From Theocolax elegans (taxonomy: Eukaryota; Arthropoda; Insecta; Hymenoptera; Cerocephalidae): a stretch of DNA of 64,000 nt. The notes under the pieces are model-generated. The model saw only the letters and a list, made by a program, of their open reading frames with translations, searched no databases and had not been told where the DNA came from. How positions within the stretch are numbered: position 1 is the stretch's first letter; each line of letters begins with the position of its first letter. This document shows positions 21,783 through 33,560 of the stretch, one piece after another. The DNA lies in assembly GCA_026168455.1 (NCBI GenBank), contig CM047429.1, positions 2,477,720 to 2,541,719 of the forward strand. Direction: 5' to 3'. Position numbers and translations under genes: made by a program.

Positions 21783-23023
21783 CACCTAAAACTTATCTTT
21801 TTGAAAATTGGGCAACATAAGTCCGTAGAAATATATATTTTGAAAGTTTCCCCAAAATTTCAAAGTGATTCATCAACCTGGCTCTGAAATATCCTGCGGC
21901 AAGTAAGCTAAAATCATTAAAAAACCATTAATGAGATAAATGCATTTAAAGTTTCACTTATTAGATTTAAAGTTTTACTTATTTTATAATTCTAATACCA
22001 TATTCTTCAGGTATCGTACAATTTGTATGTGTAATCTTAATAATATGTATATTTAATAGGTTTATAGTGACTTTTTTCTGGTTTTATTAATATAATACTC
22101 AGTATATTTTTTTAATATACATGTATTATCTAAAATAACAGAAAGTCAACTTCAAGAATCAGTTTCTTTATAAAAAGAGGAATAAAATTTTTTAAAACTA
22201 AAAGAATACTTAGCTATTATTGAATATTAATACATGATTATTTTATATATAGTTTATGACTATTTTATATAATAATATTTATACTATGATTATTATATTA
22301 TATTATATGATTATAATTTTTATTATAAGCATTAAATTTAATTAGAAGTATGTAAAGAATGCAGTAAAAACAAATACTGTTTGACAGTTGTGTACAATAT
22401 CTCTTTCTCTCTCTCTCACATGACAAGTCTTCCATAAAATTATTGATTTTTCGGATAGCCTTGTCACGTGATAGAGAAAAAGAGAGGCATATATAGTGTT
22501 ACAGCTGCTAATGGAAGTGTGCACCAGCCACACGTTTGTAGTTCAGTTTTAAGCATTATAATATCAAGTAGAATTATATATTATATATATTATATTATAT
22601 AATATCTAAATAAAATAAGTAAAAAAAACTAGTGGTTTATAAAACTGCATGAACAAATTATATCAGATAAGTATTTGCATAACCTTAAATTTATATTTTG
22701 TTTATGTCAAGAAATTGATTCTTTGTTTCTCCATTTCAGCATAACCAATGTGTCAACACTTAGATATACAATATTTGCAGAATACAGATAAAATTATAGT
22801 AGTGTTTTGTTATGCTCAGTGTATTTGTGCTTAGTGCGATATTATGTGGTTGAAGTTATTTTATGTGTACTTATTTGTGAAAGTGTTTCAAACCTCCAAT
22901 ATAATTAGTATATTTCATGCCGTAAAGTACCACTCTCTATATTCTTTTGTTTCTTCTTCTGGTCGCAATTCACATGCTCTGCAAAAATATTGCTTTGGAG
23001 GAACGTCAATTACTTTTTCATTC

Positions 23024-23600
23024 TCATGCAGTATCAACACCTTGAAGAGAATTGAATCCTCGCTTCCTCCAAGAACCATCACCTGATACACTTATATGGC
23101 AATTCTGACTTGTTGAATCATATACTTGCTCGACAGTTGCTTTCATAGACTGTTTACCAACTTCTTTACAAACATTTTTTATCTCTGTATTAATAATGTC
23201 ATAATTACTGTGAGAAACTCGACTCGGCAAATCCATATTTCCACAAAAAGTAACTAAACCAGCATGCCCATGACCAAGAGTTCTCATTGTGTACACTAAC
23301 GTCTATTTATTTCATGAGCGTTACTTTTTTTCCAACTTTTCTACTTGAATCAATAACAAATACCTTAAAACAGTTTGTACATGTTATTGTTATTTTACTT
23401 CCCAAACCTCTCACATCAACTTCAGAAAATTTAACTGTACCATGACAATTCTGACAAACTAAAAATTCTTCTAATGTTGGGAAAAGTAGTGATATATCAA
23501 TAATTCTATTTTCTGTGCTACTTTCTTCAATGGTATCAGTTTTTAACTTTTTACTTGATCTGGATCAATGTTGATGGAAGTGCATCGTAGTTGGTTCTTA
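23024..23600 (-). pseudogene. Kolobok/Mutator-like transposase relic
   Basis: The minus strand reads CQNCHGTVKFSE (zinc-ribbon-like), ITCTNCFKVF, a stop, then VYTMRTLGHGHAGLVTFCGNM, PSRVSHSNYDIIN, VCKEVGKQSMKATVEQ and CHISVSGDGSWRKRGFNSL. The SGDGxWxKRGxxSL block carries the first catalytic aspartate of this DDE family, often labelled Mutator-like transposase in databases. The sequence ends soon after, so the other two acidic residues are missing. Confidence 0.7.
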
Positions 23601-25080
23601 CTGATGTTGATAATTTTTTTATGAGCAGATGTACCAGGTATTCTGTTACTTGAGTCTGGCATTTTTTTACTGCTCTTTTTTTGTATAAACTTATAATTAA
23701 TTTCTTAAAACTAATAAAATTTAAAGTTAAAAATAAACTTTTAATTTAAAATCCACTGAGTATTTACTAAAATAATGTAAATACTTTATCAATGCAGACA
23801 ATATTTACTTCAAATAGAACTGTACGTATTTGTGCAGTATATAAAAGTAAAAGGAATCATTTATTTATTAACTATTAAATTTGAATCGTATGGTAAAGTA
23901 GATTTTTACTTTACCTAACTCTACGCTTGATAGTTGCTTCGTTTAATATACTTGTATGTAAACGTCGAAAACCTCGCAATTATTATTTTAGTTAAATTAA
24001 AATAAATGTCTTTTTTAGCAAAAATAATTTTAGAGAAATAATGTCTATTGATGCTTACTTTATTTCAATTATAACTTGCGAAAAAATTTTTTGTTTTTTT
24101 TCAAATTTTGGGATAATGTTTTATGTAAGAAATACTTTAAAAAAAGTTAATAAAAAAAAAATCGATTTTTTGAGCAGTTAACCCAGGCTTGACCCCTTAA
24201 TTAAATTTTTCAACCTTTAAAATGCGTTTTAAGGCAAAAATAATGATACCATTCGAAAGCTAAGAAAAAAATCTTTCTATTTATGTCTTGGGTTTATTTT
24301 TTTGCGGTAGGGGTTAATTTACAAATGATAAAGTACGGTGGCGGCGGCCGGGCAGAATAGGAAAATGCGTGGTTCGAAACTTGATTTTGGGGGGGATTTA
24401 AAGCTTAAAACTTGCTCTTTAGATCGGTATAATTTATTTTAAAAAATATCGTGTCCCATAGTGAATAAAATCGATTTAAACTTTCAATTCACTTTTTCGA
24501 CACTTAAAACGTCGTTTTATCAAAAATAACGACACCAATCGAAACCTGTGGAAAAAATATGTCGATTTGGGTCTTTGGTATATTTTTTTAGGGTCAGGGG
24601 TCAAAGCATGAGCGAGTTAAACAGAGCGCTTTTTGCTCGAGAAAGGCTCCGCGCGCGTCGGTTGGCGACTCTTTCTTGGATGCTCCCATATATGTACATA
24701 GGTATTTATTTGGCTATTCTCCTGCTTATTAAGGACTTATCCTTAAAAAATTATATATATGAATCATTCCAATACTTTTTCGGTCCGGGGGGGGGGTCAA
24801 CCAATCGGGCTAAAAATTTAGTATGTTACTATACTATAAAAAAAAGTAAGTGAGCCAAAATTGTAGCCTACTAAATCAACTAAGGTCGTAGGTATGCGAT
24901 TTTAAACATTTAAAAATAGGCTATTTTTCATAATTTTTTAACATTTTTCAAAGTAGCACCAAAATTTGAGAAATTATTATTTTTTTATTCAGTCCAGGGC
25001 AAAGTCTTCGTATTACTATAAACTTTTAATCTAGCTATATAGAATACAATTATTTTGTAAACAAAAATTTTGACACAGCT

Positions 25081-27224
25081 AAATATAAATACCTGTTTTT
25101 CAAATTTTGCACATTTTCTAAATGCTACCAATTTAACAGTTTTTGATATTTTTAAAAAACCGAACGCGGTTAGATTTGTATTGGTATAAGCTTTCTTTCT
25201 GTTCCAGGTTTACTATAAAAAGTTAATTTTGCTTAACGTTATGCTTATTTACATTTGACCTAAAATGCAAAAAAACACGTTTTTTGGTATTTTCTAATGC
25301 TCACAACGTCGGTCTACCTAAATTTTTTTTTACCAAAATGTAAGTGAAACTCGGTTTTTGTATGTAGAAAATGATCCCGTAGTTACTGCAATGGATATTT
25401 GACATTGGTACACGTTTATTAACGTTTGAAAATAATTTTTTTTTGCATTCTTGCGCAAGACTTATCGGATTACTGTAAGGTCTAAAATGTCTTGTATTTT
25501 GAGTGTTATCGCAGGTAACATCCATACTATAGGTAACTTTTAAAACTAATAGGAATATAGTTTAAAGAAATTTTTATTTTTATTTTTTGTAACAATTTTT
25601 GGCCTGTTTTCGCTATTTGACTCGTTTTTGTACATTAATCATTACAATGCGTCGAAAAACTTGTCATTTGTACAATAGGAAAAAAGTTTGTGATTGCGTG
25701 ACAAACATTTTGTGTATTTACGTTTTTTAAATTGGCACAACAGATTTTGGGATTTTTGTACAAAAACTGATTTTATGGAATTGTAAAAAGTGTCAAAGCT
25801 TAAACATATTACTGCAGGTAACACTGTAGGTAAATAATATTTAAAGTATATTGTTTGTACGAATCTTTTATGGTACCTACTTTTAATCTAATACATAGAA
25901 TTACACGCATTATTTATAACATTTCAAATAGATCGTTTAAAATAGATAAGTACTTGTCGATATGAAAATCGAACTGAAGAGAATAAGAATCGGAAACGGA
26001 ATGCGGTATCAGCCTGGATTAATTTAAGCCTCAATTATTAATTTTAACCTAAAACTTATTTATTATTCTTCATTTGACATTTTTATATTAAGCACACCAT
26101 CATGGATACATATAATAATAATAATACAGAAGGCACGTGCTATACTTTAAATATTATTTAATTTTTTTTTTTATTTGAATGCTTTTGAAGGCTTCTATAT
26201 AAGCCTTATATCAGCATTATTTAATTTAAAAATTATAAATCATTATGAAAACATCAGTAAATAATGCTTGATACAAAATTATGATTAATTGATTGTTAGA
26301 AAGAATACAAATTTCTTTTAACTATAATACCGTGTTAATTTTGGAAGTCACCTGTAATATTGACATGATATTATAAAATACGAGGATTATTTTAGACCTG
26401 CAGTAATATGTTTAAGCTTTGACCCTTTTTATAATTTCATAAAATCAGTTTTTGTACAAAACTCCCAAAATCTGTTGTGCCAATTTAAAAAACGTAAATA
26501 CACAAAATGTTTGTCACGCAATCACAAACTTTTTTCCTATTGTACAAATGACAAGTTTTTCGACGCCTTGTAATGATTAATGTACAAAAACGAGTCAAAT
26601 AGCGAAAACAGGCCAAAAATTGTTACAAAAAAATAAAAATAAAAATTTCTTTAAACTATATTCCTATTAGTTTTAAAAGTTACCTATAGTATGGATGTTA
26701 CCTGCGATAACACTCAAAATACAAGACATTTTAGACCTTACAGTAATCCGATAAGTCTTGCGCAAGAATGCAAAAAAAAATTATTTTCAAACGTTAATAA
26801 ACGTGTACCAATGTCAAATATCCATTGCAGTAACTACGGGATCATTTTCTACATACAAAAACCGAGTTTCACTTAAATTTTGGTAAAAAAAAATTTAGGT
26901 AGACCGACGTTGTGAGCATTAGAAAATACCAAAAAACGTGTTTTTTTGCATTTTAGGTCAAATGTAAATAAGCATAACGTTAAGCAAAATTAACTTTTTA
27001 TAGTAAACCTGGAACAGAAAGAAAGCTTATACCAATACAAATCTAACCGCGTTCGGTTTTTAAAAATATCAAAAACTGTTAAATTGGTAGCATTTAGAAA
27101 ATGTGCAAAATTTGAAAAACAGGTATTTATATTTAGCTGTGTCAACATTTTTGTTTACAAAATAATTGTATTCTATATAGCTAGATTAAAAGTTTCTAGT
27201 AATACGAAGACTTTGCCCTGGACT
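25081..27224. repeat. Tandem unit 1 (arm, spacer, inverted arm)
   Basis: It starts AAATATAAATACCTG and ends ...TTTGCCCTGGACT. By eye it is nearly identical over 2144 bp to 27225-29369. Differences are mostly single-base length changes in A/T runs. Confidence 0.85.
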
Positions 27225-29369
27225 AAATATAAATACCTGTTTTTCAAATTTTGCACATTTTCTAAATGCTACCAATTTAACAGTTTTTGATATTTTTAAA
27301 AAACCGAACGCGGTTAGATTTGTATTGGTATAAGCTTTCTTTCTGTTCCAGGTTTACTATAAAAGTTAATTTTGCTTAACGTTATGCTTATTTACATTTG
27401 ACCTAAAATGCAAAAAAACACGTTTTTTGGTATTTTCTAATGCTCACAACGTCGGTCTACCTAAATTTTTTTTTACCAAAATGTAAGTGAAACTCGGTTT
27501 TTGTATGTAGAAAATGATCCCGTAGTTACTGCAATGGATATTTGACATTGGTACACGTTTATTAACGTTTGAAAATAATTTTTTTTTTGCATTCTTGCGC
27601 AAGACTTATCGGATTACTGTAAGGTCTAAAATGTCTTGTATTTTGAGTGTTATCGCAGGTAACATCCATACTATAGGTAACTTTTAAAACTAATAGGAAT
27701 ATAGTTTAAAGAAATTTTTATTTTTATTTTTTTGTAACAATTTTTGGCCTGTTTTCGCTATTTGACTCGTTTTTGTACATTAATCATTACAATGCGTCGA
27801 AAAACTTGTCATTTGTACAATAGGAAAAAAGTTTGTGATTGCGTGACAAACATTTTGTGTATTTACGTTTTTTAAATTGGCACAACAGATTTTGGGATTT
27901 TTGTACAAAAACTGATTTTATGGAATTGTAAAAAGTGTCAAAGCTTAAACATATTACTGCAGGTAACACTGTAGGTAAATAATATTTAAAGTATATTGTT
28001 TGTACGAATCTTTTATGGTACCTACTTTTAATCTAATACATAGAATTACACGCATTATTTATAACATTTCAAATAGATCGTTTAAAATAGATAAGTACTT
28101 GTCGATATGAAAATCGAACTGAAGAGAATAAGAATCGGAAACGGAATGCGGTATCAGCCTGGATTAATTTAAGCCTCAATTATTAATTTTAACCTAAAAC
28201 TTATTTATTATTCTTCATTTGACATTTTTATATTAAGCACACCATCATGGATACATATAATAATAATAATACAGAAGGCACGTGCTATACTTTAAATATT
28301 ATTTAATTTTTTTTTTTATTTGAATGCTTTTGAAGGCTTCTATATAAGCCTTATATCAGCATTATTTAATTTAAAAATTATAAATCATTATGAAAACATC
28401 AGTAAATAATGCTTGATACAAAATTATGATTAATTGATTGTTAGAAAGAATACAAATTTCTTTTAACTATAATACCGTGTTAATTTTGGAAGTCACCTGT
28501 AATATTGACATGATATTATAAAATACGAGGATTATTTTAGACCTGCAGTAATATGTTTAAGCTTTGACCCTTTTTATAATTTCATAAAATCAGTTTTTGT
28601 ACAAAACTCCCAAAATCTGTTGTGCCAATTTAAAAAACGTAAATACACAAAATGTTTGTCACGCAATCACAAACTTTTTTCCTATTGTACAAATGACAAG
28701 TTTTTCGACGCCTTGTAATGATTAATGTACAAAAACGAGTCAAATAGCGAAAACAGGCCAAAAATTGTTACAAAAAAATAAAAATAAAAATTTCTTTAAA
28801 CTATATTCCTATTAGTTTTAAAAGTTACCTATAGTATGGATGTTACCTGCGATAACACTCAAAATACAAGACATTTTAGACCTTACAGTAATCCGATAAG
28901 TCTTGCGCAAGAATGCAAAAAAAATTATTTTCAAACGTTAATAAACGTGTACCAATGTCAAATATCCATTGCAGTAACTACGGGATCATTTTCTACATAC
29001 AAAAACCGAGTTTCACTTAAATTTTGGTAAAAAAAAATTTAGGTAGACCGACGTTGTGAGCATTAGAAAATACCAAAAAACGTGTTTTTTTGCATTTTAG
29101 GTCAAATGTAAATAAGCATAACGTTAAGCAAAATTAACTTTTTATAGTAAACCTGGAACAGAAAGAAAGCTTATACCAATACAAATCTAACCGCGTTCGG
29201 TTTTTTAAAAATATCAAAAACTGTTAAATTGGTAGCATTTAGAAAATGTGCAAAATTTGAAAAACAGGTATTTATATTTAGCTGTGTCAACATTTTTGTT
29301 TACAAAATAATTGTATTCTATATAGCTAGATTAAAAGTTTCTAGTAATACGAAGACTTTGCCCTGGACT
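27225..29369. repeat. Tandem unit 2 (arm, spacer, inverted arm)
   Basis: Second copy of the 2.14-kb unit, directly abutting the first at GGACT|AAATATAAATACC. Its outer side continues into the unique right arm (29370-29570). Confidence 0.85.
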
Positions 29370-29654
29370 GAATAAAAAAATAATAACTTCTCGAATTTTG
29401 GTGCTACTTTGAAAAATGTTAAAAAATAATGAAAAATAGCCTATTTTTAAATGTTTAAAATCGCATACCTACGACCTTAATTGATTTAGAAGGCTACAAT
29501 TTTGGCTCCGTTACTTTTTTGACCCCCCCCCCCCCGGACCGATTTACATAAAAGTATTGGAATGACCCATATATATATATATATTTGTCCTTAATTTTGC
29601 GACTATTAACTGAAAAAAATAGAAGAGGCGGAAAAGTACAGCTACGACCAATTG

Positions 29655-29697
29655 CGGGCGTAGCGCAGTGGTTATTTGATTGTTATTCGATTCCAGC
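29655..29697 (+). other. tRNA-like SINE head
   Basis: GGGCGTAGCGCAGTGGTT resembles a pol III A box and TTCGATTCC resembles a B box. Spacing is shorter than in a tRNA and no cloverleaf forms. It directly precedes a copy of a dispersed repeat (29683-30150). Confidence 0.35.
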
Positions 29698-30150
29698 AAC
29701 GAACAGTTGTAAGTGGTACCACTTTACACGATCGCGTTTTGTTCGATAAACAATGGTTTATTCATTGCGCTATACCAGTCCCGTTGACTGTATATATAAT
29801 TTTAGTTCGCAATATTTTCCCTCTTTCTCTCTACAAGTCATACAGATATTTTGTTGGTTCTTTATTGATTATATTTATTTAAATATAATCATTTTATTAA
29901 TACAAATTCAATCCGGTGTACGAGTAATTAAATTTTAATCCATGTACGATTCCTTCCGTGATCCTAAGAGTAAATTTTTTATTGACAAGTGCTCGACGCG
30001 ATATCCCTATTTCACGGTCAATTTCAGATTTGATTTTTAGGTAGTCTGTACAGGTAATCGCCACCGCAACGAAGGAAAAATATGTTTATTTAAATACGGT
30101 AAGTTCAATCGTGCCGCTGAGAAGCCGTGATAATAAAATAAACATAGATT
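29683..30150 (+). repeat. Dispersed repeat family R, copy a
   Basis: It shares CGATTCCAGC, CCAGTCCCGTTGACTGT, CTCTCTACAAGTC, TCAATCCGGTGTNCGAGTAATT, GTGCTCGACGCGATATCC and CCGCTGAGNAGCCG, in that order, with 35045-35590 and 54844-55443. Copy c ends TGTTACA beside a primer-binding-site-like sequence, so the family may be an LTR. No coding content. Confidence 0.7.
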
Positions 30151-31845
30151 ACTTCCAAAAAATCTTATTAAGCATCCTCGAGAACTTGAATAGAAATTTT
30201 AAGCCATGTTATAAAATTTGACAATACCGTGTTAGTGTCTTTTAGGTTCTTTGTTTTGAAATGTATTTCGGGCAGATATTCGATCTTTTATTCATAATGC
30301 TTGTTTTCTATTTTTTCCGAATAATAATAGTTTCATAATTCGCTGGTTTTAACACTAATTGTGTAAACACAGTTTTACCAAAGCGGCTGGAAATAGAATC
30401 AGCGCCTTCCCAAATGTGAAGAAAACTACCCTCAAAGTTTCAGCTTAATCGTTTGAAAACTTTTTAAGATATTCATGGAACAATGAAGTTTTCAATTATT
30501 AAAATTATGACATTAGCGACTTTGCGAGGTTCCAGCGCCAAAATAGTGGCAAATCATGTAATACGTTACATAGGAAAAAGTTGCGTCTTTGCAATTCAAA
30601 CATTTGGCAGATTGAAAGTTTTTTTGTAGGAGTTGTCCATTTCGAGATATCGTACAGAGGATGAGAGAAAGCCGTTTTTTTAGAGAAATATAAACGTTGT
30701 TCTAACTTTAATATGGTTTCACCGATGATGCATTTATTGCAAAGATAATTACATAGCGTCACAAGCTAAATTTTATATATTGTAAAGGCCTGTAAACAAG
30801 TATTTTTTACTGTATTCAATAGCAGTAACTTTTTCAAAGTTATAAGCGAAAAATCTGTTTTTCGTACTTTCACGAATTATTTAAACAATGTTCCACCACC
30901 TGCAATTGATTACAAATATATACCCGAATAATCTTCTCTCCCCTACAAATTTTAATAATAAAACTCCCTCTTAACATTTTTTAGCTGGACTTATAATTAC
31001 AATTACTCGACGTAAAATCAGCATGCACATTTCAATTTGATTATTATTTATTAGAATTATGTTTTTTAACACTCCGTGCGTGAGGCTCGATTCCGCGCAC
31101 GCGAAACGAAAGAAGCGTGCGTTAAATTGAGTCTCTTACACGTGGTATCGAAAAGTACTGTTCGATACGTGTGTATGAAGTCGATTTCCTCGTCGTGTGA
31201 CCCCTTCCGTCACACGAGTAGGCAATCAAATACTCGCACTAGTATCGAAATGTACTATTTTAGTTTAAAAATATTATATATGAAAATGTATCATTTTATT
31301 CACTAATTAGTAGATTGGTTCCTTTCTTCCGTCTGTGTTATTGAATTGTCAAGAAAATTATAAAATTACCGAGAAGCCGATACGGCGCTTGTTTTGTCCA
31401 ATGACCGCTCTTCTTCATATCGTACTTCTCAAACTACGGTGAGACCTTTAATCGGTAGTAAATATCAAGTATTGGTACAAGATGTAGTTTTTTTCTCTGT
31501 TTATATAGATCAAATTTGCATTGAAAAGAGCCGGCGTAAACACGTCCAAAACGTCGGCAAATATTAGAGAAATTCTTGTTCGTAAAGATCAATAAATTCA
31601 ATTTTATAGCTAAACAATAATAAAAATAAATAATCAAGTAAATTCTCAAATTTACAACAGTAGGGTATTTATTATTTCGCGGGTAGCCGAATAACAGATA
31701 GAATAGAGATAGATATATAGAGTATTTTGCATCGCCTGCAATTGTAATATCGTTGTGTGCGTGAATGCGTTTTTACTGCAGGACGATCTTACATTAGCGG
31801 TGTGCGTCTTATCACAGAAAATCGGACCGGGTATCGTATACGGCA
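30150..31845. other. No gene recognised
   Basis: AT-rich sequence with a few 60-85-codon frames (for example 30505-30762 minus, 31076-31306 plus) that show no protein-like pattern. A GC-richer patch at 31070-31230 begins with repeated GCGTGCG/ACGCGAAACG words and may be a degraded element. Confidence 0.5.
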
Positions 31846-31847
31846 AT

Positions 31848-31900
31848 GAGAGCGAGAGAGAGAGGGAGATAGAGAGAATAGAATGGAATAGAATAGAATA
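31848..31900. repeat. (GA)n and (GAATA)n simple repeats, LINE 3' tail
   Basis: On the minus strand the LINE ends ...ATAATAAACTG followed by (TATTC)n and (CTCT)n. Microsatellite-like tails occur in several insect non-LTR clades. AATAAA just before the tail may act as poly(A) signal. Confidence 0.65.
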
Positions 31901-32479
31901 CAGTTTATTATAGGCGACAAAGGACTCATGGTCCTACATTGCCGCAGCCAATCATTATACAATTTATATTACATAGATACACATTATTAGATACAAAGTT
32001 TCGAACAAAATATAAAAATATATATGAGTGTAAATATAATAATAATAGTAATACTATTATATGTATATACAGTTATAAAAATAAAATAATATTATAAATG
32101 CTACGATAAACGAATAAATAGTTAATACACAATGAATATTAAATAATAAAAAGTGTCACGAATTTAAAAGGTAATGACAAAGAATATATTTAAACATTGA
32201 AAACTTATAGTTGCGACGTACTTCATCTGGCAACAAATTCCACAATCTTGTTGATGCAATAGTAAACGAATTCTTGTAGCAGTCTGTAGAGGCATATCCT
32301 ACATTTAAATCATATATAGAGCTGCGCTTAATACCATTTCTGTTAGCAGGTCGAAATTGAAACATTTCACTGAGGTAAGACGGTTGACCTGAGCTAATTA
32401 TTTTTGCAAGCTGACTAAGGCATAAATAATTTCTTCTATCAACAAATGTAAGAATCTATACACCTCTATAAGCTGGAGT

Positions 32480-33560
32480 GATGTGGTCTGATTTTTTAAG
32501 ACCAGTTACAAATCTCAGCGCCGCATTTTTGCATCGACTTAGCTTTAAGGTTAGCTCCCTTGAAAGGTCGAGGAAAAGTCGAAGAATAATCCAAGTAAGG
32601 GAGCACCAACGATTTCACCAAGGTCAGCCTTGCACTGTCAGGCAGCGATTGACTGCATCTTCTTAGACGCAATAATGCAAAATAAAACTTTTTTGCCGTC
32701 GCAGTACAGTGTTCTCTCCAAGAGAGAATGGAATCAACTGTAACGCCCAGAATCTTTAATGAAGATCATTTGTCAATCTTCTTATACCCAAGGACGACAT
32801 CTGGCACAACTATTTCACTAAGCCTGCTAATGAAATCTCTGAATCCAAGCCACATAGCCTTTGTCATACGCGTATTTATCGTCAGATCATTGTTAGCTGC
32901 CCAGCCTGCCACTCGATCTAAGTCTGCATTAATATTGCGTACTATTGCAGAGATATCACTAAATAGACCACAAGCATATATGACAAAGTCGTCGACATAA
33001 ACGTAATACGAACAGTCCACTAAACAATCAAGTAGATCGTTAATAAATAACGAAAACAATAACGGACCCAAGATTGAACCCTGTGAAACACCTTTCGCCC
33101 TGGAAAAAATTTCAGAGTCTCCAACATCGGATGTTGTAACAAATTGTTGTCGACCTGAGAGATAAGAAAAAATCCATGCAATAGCAGGCTCTGAAAAATT
33201 ATAATAACGTAATTTATCACAAAGAAGCGCAATGTTTACAGAGGCAAAAGCTTTTTTTAAAATCTATAGACACCAAGAGTGTAACAAGACTCTATCAATA
33301 TTTCTGCGTACATCATCAACTATCTTGACAGTAGCGGTATGTACACTATGATGTTTACGAAATCCAAATTGCAAATCGTTAACTATACCCAAGTTGGTAA
33401 TATGCTCGTGGATCTGCTTATAGGCGATATACTCTAACAGCTTAGCTGTGGCACATAATATACTGATTAGACGAAAACCCTCTACTGTAGCTGGTTGCGC
33501 AACCTTGAGTAAAGACCTAACAAATGCTGTTCTCCACTTATGGGGAAGACCCCTGATTGC
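32480..33560 (-). pseudogene. LINE reverse transcriptase relic
   Basis: Continuing from the fused frame, the minus strand reads EGFRLISILCATAKLLE, LQFGFRKHHSVHTATVKI, then a stop near LKKAFASVNIALLCDKL (motif A, aspartate changed), AKGVSQGSILGPLLFSLFINDL (motif B), YYVYVDDFVIYA (motif C, both aspartates present), WAANNDLTIN, then SLKILGVTVDSILSW and LPDSARLTLVKSLVLPYLDY (C-terminal Jockey-type segment). Stops at several points make it non-functional. Confidence 0.8.

Larger units (their letters stand above)
21382..24196. mobile_element. Kolobok-like DNA transposon with TTAA target duplication
   Basis: Ends are GGGGTCAAGCCTGGGTTAA (from 21382) and its inverse, TTAACCCAGGCTTGACCCC (to 24196). 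TTAA lies immediately outside both ends (21378-21381, 24197-24200). TTAA duplication with 5'-GG ends points to Kolobok rather than piggyBac, whose ends start CC. The 2815-bp unit holds a minus-strand transposase relic. It is inserted in the long-TIR element at a TTAA. Confidence 0.75.
19915..24593. mobile_element. Long-TIR DNA transposon, interrupted by a Kolobok-like element
   Basis: It starts CCCTAAAAAAATATACC and ends with the inverse, GGTATATTTTTTTAGGG. The TIRs run about 210-225 bp (19915-20140 against 24385-24593), including a C-run/G-run (20116 and 24393) in each arm. The next inner segment (24205-24385) is a diverged copy of the TIR sequence, so the right end has a tandem subterminal repeat. 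It encodes a minus-strand transposon protein (20253-21255). The element landed in a Gypsy gag. No clear target duplication is visible. Confidence 0.7.
24728..29596. mobile_element. Large foldback element with internally duplicated centre
   Basis: Outer arms start near TTAAGGAC and a TA run. Then come CATTCCAATACTTTT, CGGTCC and a G-run (10 G, 24787-24796), matched inverted on the right by a 13-C run (29523-29535), GGACCG and AAAAGTATTGGAATG. Arms extend inward about 1.06 kb to 25819. The 577-bp spacer (25820-26396) is flanked by CCTGCAGTAATATGTTT in inverted copies. The middle 2.14 kb is present twice. Long open frames in the arms read as no known protein. No transposase is present. Confidence 0.8.

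Noticed and set aside
25301..29030. Repeated 60-75-codon frames (for example 25301-25525, 26691-26876, 28836-29030)
   Set aside because: They are the same foldback arm read on alternate strands, with poor composition and no start context.
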